From NCBI GenBank assembly GCA_021772465.1, contig JAJFLX010000017.1, forward strand, positions 1 through 64,000: 64,000 nucleotides of DNA, written 5' to 3'. The position numbers and the translations under genes are program-made. Source of the stretch: Chlamydiota bacterium. Its GTDB lineage: Bacteria > Chlamydiota > Chlamydiia > Chlamydiales > JAAKFR01. The notes beneath the pieces were generated by a model. That model was not told where the DNA came from and did no database searches. It was given only the letters and a program-made list of their open reading frames with translations. Numbering within the stretch: the first letter of the stretch is position 1; each line of letters starts with the position of its first letter. Of this stretch, positions 18,970 through 28,327 are shown in pieces.

Positions 18970-20421
18970 TTGGGTGCCATGGCTTTAACAACACAAGAGA
19001 TCCTAAGCAAACAGTCGACCTATCCCCATGGCTTTGTCACAAAAGTCGAAAGCGATACTCTTCCCAAAGGGCTGAGTGAAAAGACCATTCGTGAAATATC
19101 TGAGAAGAAAGGTGAGCCCCCCTTCATGCTCGAATTTCGACTCAAAGCCTACAAAAGATGGCTCGAGTCAGAAGAACCCGATTGGGCAAACCTCTCCATC
19201 AAGCCAATCGACTACCAAGCCATCACCTACTACTCAGCTCCCAAGAAAAAACCTAAGCTAGGAAGCCTCGATGAGGTCGACCCAGAGGTGCTCAAGACTT
19301 TTGAGCGTCTAGGTATTCCCGTTGATGAACAAAAACGACTCACAAATGTTGCAGTCGACATGGTATTCGATTCAGTCTCCATCGGCACGACCTTTAAAAA
19401 GAGGCTCGAAGAGGCAGGAGTTGTTCTCAGTTCGATCTCTGAAGCGGTCCATCTCTACCCCGAGCTGATTCAGAAGTATTTAGGGAGTGTCGTTCCAATC
19501 GGCGATAATTTTTTTGCTACCCTCAATGCAGCTGTTTTTACAGATGGCTCGTTTGTCTATATCCCCAAAGGGGTAAAATGCCCCATGGAGCTTTCCACCT
19601 ATTTTCGGATCAATGACCAAGAATCAGGGCAGTTTGAAAGGACTTTGATCATCGCTGAAGAGGGAGCCTCTGTGAGCTATCTCGAAGGGTGCACAGCGCC
19701 TGCTTTTTCCACCAACCAGCTTCATGCAGCTGTAGTTGAGCTGATCGCTCTCGACAATGCAGAGATCAAATACTCGACCGTGCAAAACTGGTATGCAGGA
19801 GATAAAGAGACAGGTGAGGGGGGCGTTTATAACTTTGTCACAAAGCGGGGACGCTGCGCACGAAAGGCTAAAATCTCTTGGACCCAGGTCGAAGTAGGCG
19901 CTGCTATCACATGGAAATACCCAAGCTGTCTCCTAGAAGGAGATGATTCGGTAGGCGAGTTTTATTCGATAGCTCTCACCAATGGAAAGATGCAAGCCGA
20001 TACGGGTACTAAAATGATTCATGTTGGGAAAAACACCCGCTCGACGATTATCACCAAAGGGATTAGCGCCGATCAGTCCCACGGTAGTTACCGAGGCCTT
20101 GTGAAGATCACTCCACGCGCTGATGGGGCGCGTAATTACACTCAATGCGACTCGATGCTTGTGGGCAACGAGTGCTCGGCCAATACTTTCCCCTATATAG
20201 AGGTCAATAACCCGAGTGGTCAAGTGGAGCACGAAGCCTCTACTTCAAAAATGAATGAAGAACAGCTCTTCTATTTCCAGTCGCGAGGTATTGAGCGTGA
20301 AGAGGCCATCAGCCTTATCGTCAACGGGTTTTGTAAAGAGGTGATCCAAGAGCTTCCCCTAGAGTTTGCCGGTGAAGCGAAGCAGCTTCTCGCTCTTAAA
20401 CTAGAACATTCAGTAGGTTAA
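18970..20421 (+). CDS. sufB: Fe-S cluster assembly protein SufB
   Basis: [15 protein letters not shown]..., [25 protein letters not shown]. Confidence 0.97.
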   Translation: MGAMALTTQEILSKQSTYPHGFVTKVESDTLPKGLSEKTIREISEKKGEPPFMLEFRLKAYKRWLESEEPDWANLSIKPIDYQAITYYSAPKKKPKLGSLDEVDPEVLKTFERLGIPVDEQKRLTNVAVDMVFDSVSIGTTFKKRLEEAGVVLSSISEAVHLYPELIQKYLGSVVPIGDNFFATLNAAVFTDGSFVYIPKGVKCPMELSTYFRINDQESGQFERTLIIAEEGASVSYLEGCTAPAFSTNQLHAAVVELIALDNAEIKYSTVQNWYAGDKETGEGGVYNFVTKRGRCARKAKISWTQVEVGAAITWKYPSCLLEGDDSVGEFYSIALTNGKMQADTGTKMIHVGKNTRSTIITKGISADQSHGSYRGLVKITPRADGARNYTQCDSMLVGNECSANTFPYIEVNNPSGQVEHEASTSKMNEEQLFYFQSRGIEREEAISLIVNGFCKEVIQELPLEFAGEAKQLLALKLEHSVG

Positions 20422-20422
20422 A

Positions 20423-21136
20423 ATGTTAGAGATTAAAAATCTTCACGCTTCGGTCGATGAGACCCCCATTTTGTCGGGGCTGAATCTGAGCGTCAAACCT
20501 GGAGAGATTCATGCGATCATGGGCCCGAATGGTGCGGGGAAATCGACTCTGGCGAAAATCTTAGCCGGTCATCCAGCCTATGAAGTGACAAGTGGTGAGA
20601 TCTACTTTGAAGGGCAAGAGGTGCTCGAGCTAGAGCCAGAAGAGAGAGCTCAGCTTGGCCTTTTCATGAGCTTTCAGTACCCCCCTGAAATTTCAGGTGT
20701 GAGCAATCGGCAGTTTCTCGAACACGCCCTGAAGCACCTCCCTGCCGAGGAGTTTGAAAAACGCCTGCAAGCAAAACTTGAGCTCGTCAAGATGGATCCT
20801 AGCTTTTTGAAGCGATCGGTCAATGAGGGCTTTTCAGGAGGTGAAAAAAAGCGCAACGAGATTTTGCAGATGGCCCTTCTCGAACCCAAGCTCGCTATAC
20901 TCGATGAGACAGACAGTGGACTCGATATCGATGCGATGCGTGTGATCGCCGAGGGGGTAAATCGGCTGATGAGCAAAGAGCGTGCTCTTATTTTGATCAC
21001 TCACTATCAGCGCCTTCTAGACTACATCCAGCCTCATTATGTCCATGTCCTAGCTGGAGGCAAGATCGTTCAATCAGGAGGAGCTGAGCTGGCCCATCAA
21101 CTCGAAGCAGAAGGTTATCAATGCTGGACCAGCTAG
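20423..21136 (+). CDS. sufC: Fe-S cluster assembly ATPase SufC
   Basis: Walker [45 protein letters not shown]. Confidence 0.98.
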   Translation: MLEIKNLHASVDETPILSGLNLSVKPGEIHAIMGPNGAGKSTLAKILAGHPAYEVTSGEIYFEGQEVLELEPEERAQLGLFMSFQYPPEISGVSNRQFLEHALKHLPAEEFEKRLQAKLELVKMDPSFLKRSVNEGFSGGEKKRNEILQMALLEPKLAILDETDSGLDIDAMRVIAEGVNRLMSKERALILITHYQRLLDYIQPHYVHVLAGGKIVQSGGAELAHQLEAEGYQCWTS

Positions 21137-22254
21137 AGGGGCACGTCACAGAGGCGGGGCAAAAAGCGTGGAAGCGGCTCCAATCGCTTGGGCTGCCGAC
21201 AAAAAAATCTGAGAGCTACCGCTACGTGCGGCTCTCAGATCTCTATAGCAGCTCCTTTGAAGCGCCTTCTCGCTCCGAGGCTCCCAAGGGAGAATTGACC
21301 TTTGTCAATGGTATCTTTCGCTCTGATCTCTCTTCGCCTCCCGAGGGTGTCGTGGCATTGCCCCTCTCTCAAGGGGCGCTCACCTACCGCGCGATCCTCT
21401 CTCACCGCTTAGAGCAGGAGCTCGCCTCTGAAAAAGATCCTTTTGCTCTTCTCAATCGAGCCATTCACCGAGAGGGACTCTTTCTTTATATTCCCTCGAA
21501 GCTGGAGTGTGAGCTCACAGTCACTTTCCACTACACCTCCAATATGCTCTGCGCCCCACGCATACATCTTGTGGCAGGGCGAGAGAGCTCTACAAAACTT
21601 CGCCTCAAACACCTTCTCAGCGCAAGCTCTGCATGCATTACCAGTTACCTCGACCTCGCTCTAGATGAGAGAGCAGCTCTACAGCTAATTGAGCGACCAG
21701 AAAAGGGGGAACCCGGATGGCACTTCGAGACGATTCGCGCGACTCTAAAACGGAGTAGTCGCCTCTCGACCTATACGCACGTGGAGGGTGGAATAACGAC
21801 ACGGCAAGATTACCATATTCAGCTACAAGCTCCCGATGCTGAAGCGACGCTCTATGGGCTCGCTGAGCTCAAAGCGCACCGCCACCACCACACTCATGTG
21901 CTAATGGAACACCAAGCTCCCCACTGCCACTCACTTCAACATTTCAAGTCGGTGCTCAGCGGCCCCTCGAGAGCAAGTTTTGAAGGGAAGATCTATGTGC
22001 ATCCAGAGGCTCAGAAAACCGATGCCTATCAGATGAACAACAATTTGCTTCTCACGCCCCACGCGCAGGCCTACAGTAAACCCAATCTCGAAATTTTTGC
22101 CGACGATGTGAAGGCGTCTCATGGCTCGACAACAGGTCAGCTCGATGAGGAGGCTATTTTCTATCTCACCAGCCGTGGATTGAAAAAAGAGGCCGCATAC
22201 GATCTCCTTGTCAACGGTTTTTGCCAAGAAATTTTACAAAAAATTCCATGTTAG
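21121..22254 (+). CDS. sufD: Fe-S cluster assembly protein SufD
   Basis: C-terminal SufB/D core [40 protein letters not shown]. Confidence 0.95.
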   Translation: MLDQLEGHVTEAGQKAWKRLQSLGLPTKKSESYRYVRLSDLYSSSFEAPSRSEAPKGELTFVNGIFRSDLSSPPEGVVALPLSQGALTYRAILSHRLEQELASEKDPFALLNRAIHREGLFLYIPSKLECELTVTFHYTSNMLCAPRIHLVAGRESSTKLRLKHLLSASSACITSYLDLALDERAALQLIERPEKGEPGWHFETIRATLKRSSRLSTYTHVEGGITTRQDYHIQLQAPDAEATLYGLAELKAHRHHHTHVLMEHQAPHCHSLQHFKSVLSGPSRASFEGKIYVHPEAQKTDAYQMNNNLLLTPHAQAYSKPNLEIFADDVKASHGSTTGQLDEEAIFYLTSRGLKKEAAYDLLVNGFCQEILQKIPC

Positions 22255-23447
22255 ACGCTCTCTCTACTCTTCGCGATCATTTTCCTATGGTCTCTGATAA
22301 TCAGATCTACTTAGATTCTGCAGCGACCGCTTTTACGCCTCAGGTGGTCATCGATGCGATGACCGATTTTTACTCTAATCGCTATGGAACTGTAAACCGA
22401 GCTGTTTACGAAAAGGCGCGTGTGGCAAGTGAGCTCTACCACCAGGCGCGGATCCAAGTGCAGCACCTGCTCGGAGCTGCTGAGCCCGAAGAGATCATTT
22501 TTACAAGAGGGACTACAGCCTCTTTGAATCTCTTGGCAAGCTCTTTTGGGCAGAGATTTATTCGCCCAGGCGATGCTATCGTCATTTCTGAGATCGAGCA
22601 CCACTCTAACATCGTCCCTTGGCAGATGCTCTGCGAGCAAAAAGAGGCGGTGTTGCGAATAGTCCCTGTAACGGATTCGGGGGAGCTCATTTTTGAGGAG
22701 TTTTTACGACTGCTCGACAAGCACGTTAAATTGGTGAGCTTAGCCCATGTTTCAAATGTGCTCGGAACCATTCACCCGGTAAAAAAAATTATCGACGCCA
22801 CGCACGATGCTGGAGCACTCATCTGCTTAGATGGAGCTCAAGCTGCCCCCCATCTTCCAATCAATGTACAAGAGCTTGACGTCGATTTTTACGCCTTTTC
22901 AGGTCACAAGCTCTACGGCCCCACAGGAATAGGAGTGCTCTATGGAAAGAGACATCTTCTAGAGCAGATGCCGCCCATCGAGGGCGGGGGGGATATGATC
23001 GATCAAGTGACTCTCGCACGCTCGACCTACGCGGGGCTCCCAACCAAATTTGAAGCAGGAACCCCAATGACCTCTCAAGCGATTGGTCTTGGAGCTGCAG
23101 CCGACTTCCTCCAAAAGATCGGCATGGAGCAGATCGCTCGCTTTGAGAATGAGTTGCTCGCCTATGCTACAAAAAGGCTTAAAGATACGCCCGTAACTCT
23201 TCTAGGGACAGCCCCTGAAAAGGGGGCTATTCTCAGCTTCACCGTCCCGGGCGTACACCCCCTAGATCTTGCCACCCTCCTAGATTGTAGAGGGGTCTCT
23301 ATTCGCTCTGGCCACCACTGTAGTCAGCCTACAATGGAGCGTTTTGGGGTGACAGCATGCGCTAGGGCCTCCTTCGGGATTTACAATACTTTTGAAGAGA
23401 TAGATAAGTTTATTTCTCTTTTAGCTTCTGTTCTTAACGATATGTAA
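22248..23447 (+). CDS. sufS: Cysteine desulfurase SufS
   Basis: ITFSGHKLYGPTGIGVLYGK-type PLP site, RSGHHCSQPTMERFGV; start chosen at ATG 22248. Confidence 0.96.
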   Translation: MLDALSTLRDHFPMVSDNQIYLDSAATAFTPQVVIDAMTDFYSNRYGTVNRAVYEKARVASELYHQARIQVQHLLGAAEPEEIIFTRGTTASLNLLASSFGQRFIRPGDAIVISEIEHHSNIVPWQMLCEQKEAVLRIVPVTDSGELIFEEFLRLLDKHVKLVSLAHVSNVLGTIHPVKKIIDATHDAGALICLDGAQAAPHLPINVQELDVDFYAFSGHKLYGPTGIGVLYGKRHLLEQMPPIEGGGDMIDQVTLARSTYAGLPTKFEAGTPMTSQAIGLGAAADFLQKIGMEQIARFENELLAYATKRLKDTPVTLLGTAPEKGAILSFTVPGVHPLDLATLLDCRGVSIRSGHHCSQPTMERFGVTACARASFGIYNTFEEIDKFISLLASVLNDM

Positions 23448-23481
23448 ACAACTGTAATTTTTAATTTTTGTAAAGTGTAAT

Positions 23482-23754
23482 ATGGGACTTAGAGTAGAGG
23501 GCGTAGGGAATATTCAAAGGTGGGTAGGGCTCACTTTGGTGGCGCTTGCGGCCACAGTTGCGGGGGGCTTGCTACTCCGGCATGGGAAATCCCTAAATGA
23601 GATGGTGAGAACCGGTGCAGCGCTCGGCGAGATTCTAAAAAAGAGGGTCCTAGTACTTTCTGTGACCGGCTTTGGATTGGCGGGCATCGCCGATAAGACG
23701 CTTGCCCTTTACAGATCGCGTCAAGCTGAAAGAAATCCCTCCTTGCTTGGTTGA
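23482..23754 (+). CDS. Small two-helix membrane protein, tandem paralog A (Inc-like candidate)
   Basis: 90 aa; WVGLTLVALAATVAGGLLLRHGK and VLVLSVTGFGLAGIADKTLALYRSRQ; similar to the next ORF. Confidence 0.65.
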   Translation: MGLRVEGVGNIQRWVGLTLVALAATVAGGLLLRHGKSLNEMVRTGAALGEILKKRVLVLSVTGFGLAGIADKTLALYRSRQAERNPSLLG

Positions 23755-23855
23755 GTATCTTCTAAATTTAAAATATTTTATTAACTCCTGTTCTTAATAC
23801 TATATAAACAAAAATTGTTTATAATAATGTTGAAGATAAAAATAAGGAGTATATT

Positions 23856-24164
23856 ATGGGTTTTAGAGTAGGAGGCGGTAGGTGGGCCTTGGGGCTCGAG
23901 CAAGGTAGGCGCCCCGACTGGAATATTAAGCAGTGGGTGGCCTTCACTGCGCTGGCGATTGCAGCCACAGCAGCTGTGGGCTTGCTTCTCCATCATGGTG
24001 GGGACACGAGAAAGATGGTATCTCTAACTGTAGCAGCGATCGGCTTTGGAGCAGCGACTGTTATGGGATCGCTGAGCGTTGCTAAAAAGACGCATGCTCT
24101 CTACAAAGCGCGCCAACTTCCGAAAATTGGTCCACGCCCTGACGCTAGAGCCAACCGGCTTTAA
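23856..24164 (+). CDS. Small two-helix membrane protein, tandem paralog B (Inc-like candidate)
   Basis: 102 aa; WVAFTALAIAATAAVGLLLHHGG and a second hydrophobic stretch ending KKTHALYKARQ; RBS aaggag upstream. Confidence 0.7.
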   Translation: MGFRVGGGRWALGLEQGRRPDWNIKQWVAFTALAIAATAAVGLLLHHGGDTRKMVSLTVAAIGFGAATVMGSLSVAKKTHALYKARQLPKIGPRPDARANRL

Positions 24165-24870
24165 AAGCGCCTTTAATCAAATTTCGAATTGAATTTAGAG
24201 CCCCTGGATGCGTGAGATGATCTCCAATGACACGCTGCAGGGGTTTTTTTCCATCTCCCCATCCCCAGTTGAGACCCGAGCCGATGCGAAACGCATAAGG
24301 GTAGTGTTTTTGGATGACTTGGTGCACCCGTTGATTGAATCGGCCGAAGGGGTAGATGAATGTGTTCACTACCTGGCCGAGGCGCTCTTCTAAGATTTTT
24401 TTCGAGAGAACCGCTTCGCGCTCGAGGTCGACAAAGTCAAAAGTGAGATTACAGTGGAGATGGGAGTGCGAGGCGACTTCGACAAGCCCCGAATCGACTA
24501 TCTCTTGGAGCTCTTCCCAGGTGCACAGAGGGGCCCTTGTTTCAAAAATTCCCTCTTGCATAGCGAGAGTGTAGGGGACAGCGAGTCTCTCCTCGGCAGA
24601 GAGAGTGCTCTTTTCAATGACATAGTAGGTTGGCACCCCGAGCAGAGCTCGGAGACCTAGTTTTTTGAGAAGGGGGAAGGTGTAGTGGTAAAAATCAAAA
24701 AGGGCGTCATCAAAAGTGAGGCAGATCGAGAGTCTCCGCTTGGGAAGGGGATCGCCTGGCAACAAAATAGGATAGCGCTCTTTCAGATAGGTGAGGTGCG
24801 CTTCTAACATGTCGAGCGTATTGGAGTGCTTCCCTTCCCCGACCCTGTGGTACATAGCAGCTAAGAGCAT
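24145..24870 (-). CDS. Polysaccharide deacetylase (NodB family, CE4)
   Basis: LSICLTFDDALFDFYHYTFPLLKKLGLRALLGV, SHSHLHCNLTF. Confidence 0.92.
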   Translation of the reverse strand: MLLAAMYHRVGEGKHSNTLDMLEAHLTYLKERYPILLPGDPLPKRRLSICLTFDDALFDFYHYTFPLLKKLGLRALLGVPTYYVIEKSTLSAEERLAVPYTLAMQEGIFETRAPLCTWEELQEIVDSGLVEVASHSHLHCNLTFDFVDLEREAVLSKKILEERLGQVVNTFIYPFGRFNQRVHQVIQKHYPYAFRIGSGLNWGWGDGKKPLQRVIGDHLTHPGALNSIRNLIKGAFKAGWL

Positions 24871-25595
24871 CGATTTTTTTCGTAGAGCTTCAGGTATTTG
24901 TAAAACGTCGTCTGTCCATTGTAGGCTGAGATCAGATACCCTTCATACCCATCGCGAAAGCCCAGTTTAAGTACGTAGCTTTTAAAAAAAGCCCATATTC
25001 CTCGAAAAAACGCTTTGAGTGGAGAGCTTCGAGCCGTAGAGCCGTCGGCAAAAAGGGTGGTGTAGCGCTCCATTTTGACAAGAAAGTCGGAGATAGTCTC
25101 ATACGAATAGTGGTAGAGAGGGTGCTTAAAACGGTGGAGTTTTAACTCTTTTTTTATCACTCCTTCGTGGACTTTGACTTCAGAAAAGCGGGTCTTCTGG
25201 CGGTGGTAGAGGCGGATGTGCTCTTCGCGGCCCCAACCACACCCACGGATTCGCTTCCCATTGAAAAAATTGTGGAAGGGGAGGGCGTAGACGGTGGTAG
25301 GATCGAGTGAGGTCGCCAAGATCTCTTGCGAAAGGGCTTTTGAAAGCACCTCATCGGCGTCGATTGAGAGGATCCAATCGTGCTTGGCTAAGTCGGCCAT
25401 CTGGTTGTGGGCTCTTCCAAATCCCTCGAAGCTCCCTTGGTGAATCACCACATTGGGGTAGCTGCTTGCAATTTCAAGCGTCTTATCGCTTGACCCAGTA
25501 TCGTAGAGAATAATCTCATTAAAAAATTTAAGACTATCGAGGACTTGCTCGATTCGCCGCTCGCCATTTTTTACTAAAATCGTGACACTTATCAT
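24861..25595 (-). CDS. Glycosyltransferase family 2
   Basis: MISVTILVKNGERRIEQVLDSLKFFNEIILYDTGSSDKTLEIA...WILSIDADEVLS; start chosen at 25595. Confidence 0.92.
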   Translation of the reverse strand: MISVTILVKNGERRIEQVLDSLKFFNEIILYDTGSSDKTLEIASSYPNVVIHQGSFEGFGRAHNQMADLAKHDWILSIDADEVLSKALSQEILATSLDPTTVYALPFHNFFNGKRIRGCGWGREEHIRLYHRQKTRFSEVKVHEGVIKKELKLHRFKHPLYHYSYETISDFLVKMERYTTLFADGSTARSSPLKAFFRGIWAFFKSYVLKLGFRDGYEGYLISAYNGQTTFYKYLKLYEKNRCS

Positions 25596-25639
25596 AATTA
25601 AACTGTAATATAGTGGACCCGAAATTTTAGGGTTTATTA

Positions 25640-26884
25640 GTGGAGAAATCAACGGAAATCTCAGATTCCTTGAGTCGGACGCGCTTCGCATTTCTGTGGA
25701 CTCATATTCTCAGGGCTCCTTTTTGGGCGATTTACAACCTCCTTCTCTTCATCCTCTATAAGGACTTAGAGGCAACGCCTCTGCAGATCGCACTCTTTAT
25801 TGCCCTCAAGCCGATTGTTTCGATTTTCTCGATCTACTGGAGCAGCTCCGTTCATAAAAGACCCGATAGGTTGCTCCGTAACATTGTATGGGCTGGAGTG
25901 ATTGGCTATCTTCCCTTTCTCTTATTTCCCCTTTTATACTCGGCTTGGTTTGTGATCTTTGCTTCTGCTCTTTTTATGATGATGCATAGGGGAGTGGTGC
26001 CCGCGTGGATGGAGATTTTCAAACTCAATGTCCCAGATGGGTCGAAGCAGCGGATTTTTTCTATGGGATCGATCACCTCTTACGTGATTGGTGCTGTTCT
26101 CCCCCTGATCATCGGGCCACTTCTCGACCGCTACTACCTCTCTTCGAGGTGGATCTTTTTTGCCACAGCTTTTTTAGGTATTGGCGCTATTTGGGTGCAA
26201 TTTACGATCCCTATCAAATTGAGCCCCAAGAGGCATATCCCAGAGGGAGACCACCCCCTTTTTGCTCCCTGGAAGAGCTCGTGGCATCTGATCAAATCGC
26301 GGCCCGATTTTCGCATGTATCAGATCGGCTTCATGCTTTTTGGAGGGTGTGGGCTGATGATCTTACAGCCTGCGCTTCCTTGCTTTTTTATCGACAAACT
26401 CCACCTCTCCTACACCGAGCTCTCGATCGCTTTAACCCTCTGTAAGGGGGTGGGATTTGTCCTCACTTCGCAGCTTTGGGCTAAAGCGATGGGAAAAACA
26501 AATATTTTCCGTTTCAGCGGCCTCATTGCCCTTCTAGGAGCTTTTTTTCCTCTGATTTTGCTCGCCTCGCAGTGGCAGCTTCTCTTCGTCTATCTCGCCT
26601 ACATCGTTTATGGCGTGATGCAAGCGGGAAGTGAGTTGAGCTGGCACCTCTCAGGCCCCCTTTTTTCAGGGGAAGAGGAGAGCTCCGCCTATAGCACTGT
26701 CAATGTCCTTGCTGTGGGCTTGCGCGGCTCTTTTATCCCACATCTCGGGTCTTACCTCTGCCTGCTCGTCTCTCCTGCTGCAATACTCTGTCTGGGGGCC
26801 TCTTTTTTGCTAGCGGGCGCTGGCTACCTCACCTTGAGTCAGGGCAGTTCCAAAAAAGGCTTGGCAAAAAATCTGAATTCTTGA
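25640..26884 (+). CDS. MFS transporter
   Basis: ~12 hydrophobic segments, MFS-like overall pattern. Confidence 0.75.
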   Translation: MEKSTEISDSLSRTRFAFLWTHILRAPFWAIYNLLLFILYKDLEATPLQIALFIALKPIVSIFSIYWSSSVHKRPDRLLRNIVWAGVIGYLPFLLFPLLYSAWFVIFASALFMMMHRGVVPAWMEIFKLNVPDGSKQRIFSMGSITSYVIGAVLPLIIGPLLDRYYLSSRWIFFATAFLGIGAIWVQFTIPIKLSPKRHIPEGDHPLFAPWKSSWHLIKSRPDFRMYQIGFMLFGGCGLMILQPALPCFFIDKLHLSYTELSIALTLCKGVGFVLTSQLWAKAMGKTNIFRFSGLIALLGAFFPLILLASQWQLLFVYLAYIVYGVMQAGSELSWHLSGPLFSGEEESSAYSTVNVLAVGLRGSFIPHLGSYLCLLVSPAAILCLGASFLLAGAGYLTLSQGSSKKGLAKNLNS

Positions 26885-26899
26885 ACCCTCTTTCGTCTA

Positions 26900-27715
26900 A
26901 TGAGGATCAAATTTCTTATCGTTTTTCTTTCGTTTATTTTTGTTGCGCAGGGGGCAATCTACGACTGCTTTCTTTTCAATAATGAGTTTGAACTCCTTGA
27001 AATCCGACTTCATGAGCTCTATGACCATGTCGATAAGTTTGTTCTCGTCGAGTCGGGCGAAGGGCATCGCGTCGGGAATCCGAAGCCCTACTATTTTGAA
27101 CAGCAACGTGCTCGCTTTGCCCCTTATCTCGATAAGATTGTGCATGTCAAGCTCGTCGAGCGGCTAGAAACAGATGATAAATGGGGAAGGGAGATCTGGC
27201 AGAGAAATCAGATCATGAGGGGGCTTGTCGATTGCAACCCCGACGATGTGATCTTTATATCCGATGTGGATGAATTTTTCCCGGCTGAGCTAGTGCCTAA
27301 ACTTGCAGAGGCTACAGCGACTATTGAGGTTTTGGGTTTAAGCCAAAAGATGTACCGATGGTTTCTCAACAGGTCGACCCATGAGTTGTGGGCAGGCTCA
27401 GCGGCTACGCGCTACAGACACCTCAAGGAGAAGACACCCCAGGAGGTGCGGATGCTCGTTCGCACACGCTCTGTTCCTCTTATGCAAGGGGGGTGGCATT
27501 TCACTTCGATGGGCGGCTATGCAAGAGCGCAAGAAAAATACTTTGGAATTACCGAAGGGTGGGATGGGCATGGAGACTTTATCTCTCATGAGAGATGGAA
27601 AGAGGAGATCAAAGCTCATCAGCTCGTTTCAATTGACGAAACTTTTCCAGCATTTGTTCGAGAAAATATTGCCTATCTAAAAGAAAATCAAATGATTGAA
27701 GAGGTGCCCTTATGA
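26900..27715 (+). CDS. Glycosyltransferase family 17 (GnT-III-like)
   Basis: Signal peptide plus IYDCFLFNNEFELLEIRLHELYDHVDKFVLVESGEGHRVGNPKP...DVIFISDVDEFFP. Confidence 0.88.
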   Translation: MRIKFLIVFLSFIFVAQGAIYDCFLFNNEFELLEIRLHELYDHVDKFVLVESGEGHRVGNPKPYYFEQQRARFAPYLDKIVHVKLVERLETDDKWGREIWQRNQIMRGLVDCNPDDVIFISDVDEFFPAELVPKLAEATATIEVLGLSQKMYRWFLNRSTHELWAGSAATRYRHLKEKTPQEVRMLVRTRSVPLMQGGWHFTSMGGYARAQEKYFGITEGWDGHGDFISHERWKEEIKAHQLVSIDETFPAFVRENIAYLKENQMIEEVPL

Positions 27716-28326
27716 AGATAAGACTGTTTTTAACTCTATTTTTTTTAGGAGCTACTCTTTTTGCAGAGCTTCCCGAGCCTTACCTCTCGGTCGAGATGCT
27801 CCCCTTTGATGAACAAGGGTGGTTTATCAATGCTGAGCAGATGAAGACTCTTTTAGAGGCTAAAAAACCTCGAGTCGTTGTTGAAGTGGGTTCTTGGATA
27901 GGGCAGTCGACCCGGTTTATTGCAGAGCATCTCTCTGAAGGGAGTAAAGTTTTTGCGGTCGACTCTTGGACGCCAACTGAGTCTCAATACCAGGGTGACA
28001 AGCGCATTCCCTATCTCTACCAACTCTTTTTATCCAATACAATACATGCAGGACTCACAGACAAAGTGGTTCCAGTGCGCATGACCTCGCTTGAAGCGGC
28101 CCAAGCCCTCTCTGTTCGAGCCGATCTCATTTACATCGATGGGGCCCATGATGAGGAGAGTGTCTACAACGATATCATGGCTTGGTACCCTCATCTTACC
28201 CCTAAAGGGGTCATGTGTGGAGATGACTGGGGGTGCTCAGAGACTGTGCGGGCGGGCGTTACCCGCGCCGCTGAGTCGCTCCATCTTCAAATTGTCGCTC
28301 ACAAGAATTTCTGGCGACTCATCTAA
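27712..28326 (+). CDS. SAM-dependent methyltransferase (Methyltransf_24-like), signal peptide
   Basis: VVEVGSWIGQSTRFIAEHL...VFAVDSWTP...LIYIDGAHDEESVYNDI; ATGA overlap with the GT17 gene. Confidence 0.85.
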   Translation: MKIRLFLTLFFLGATLFAELPEPYLSVEMLPFDEQGWFINAEQMKTLLEAKKPRVVVEVGSWIGQSTRFIAEHLSEGSKVFAVDSWTPTESQYQGDKRIPYLYQLFLSNTIHAGLTDKVVPVRMTSLEAAQALSVRADLIYIDGAHDEESVYNDIMAWYPHLTPKGVMCGDDWGCSETVRAGVTRAAESLHLQIVAHKNFWRLI

Positions 28327-28327
28327 A

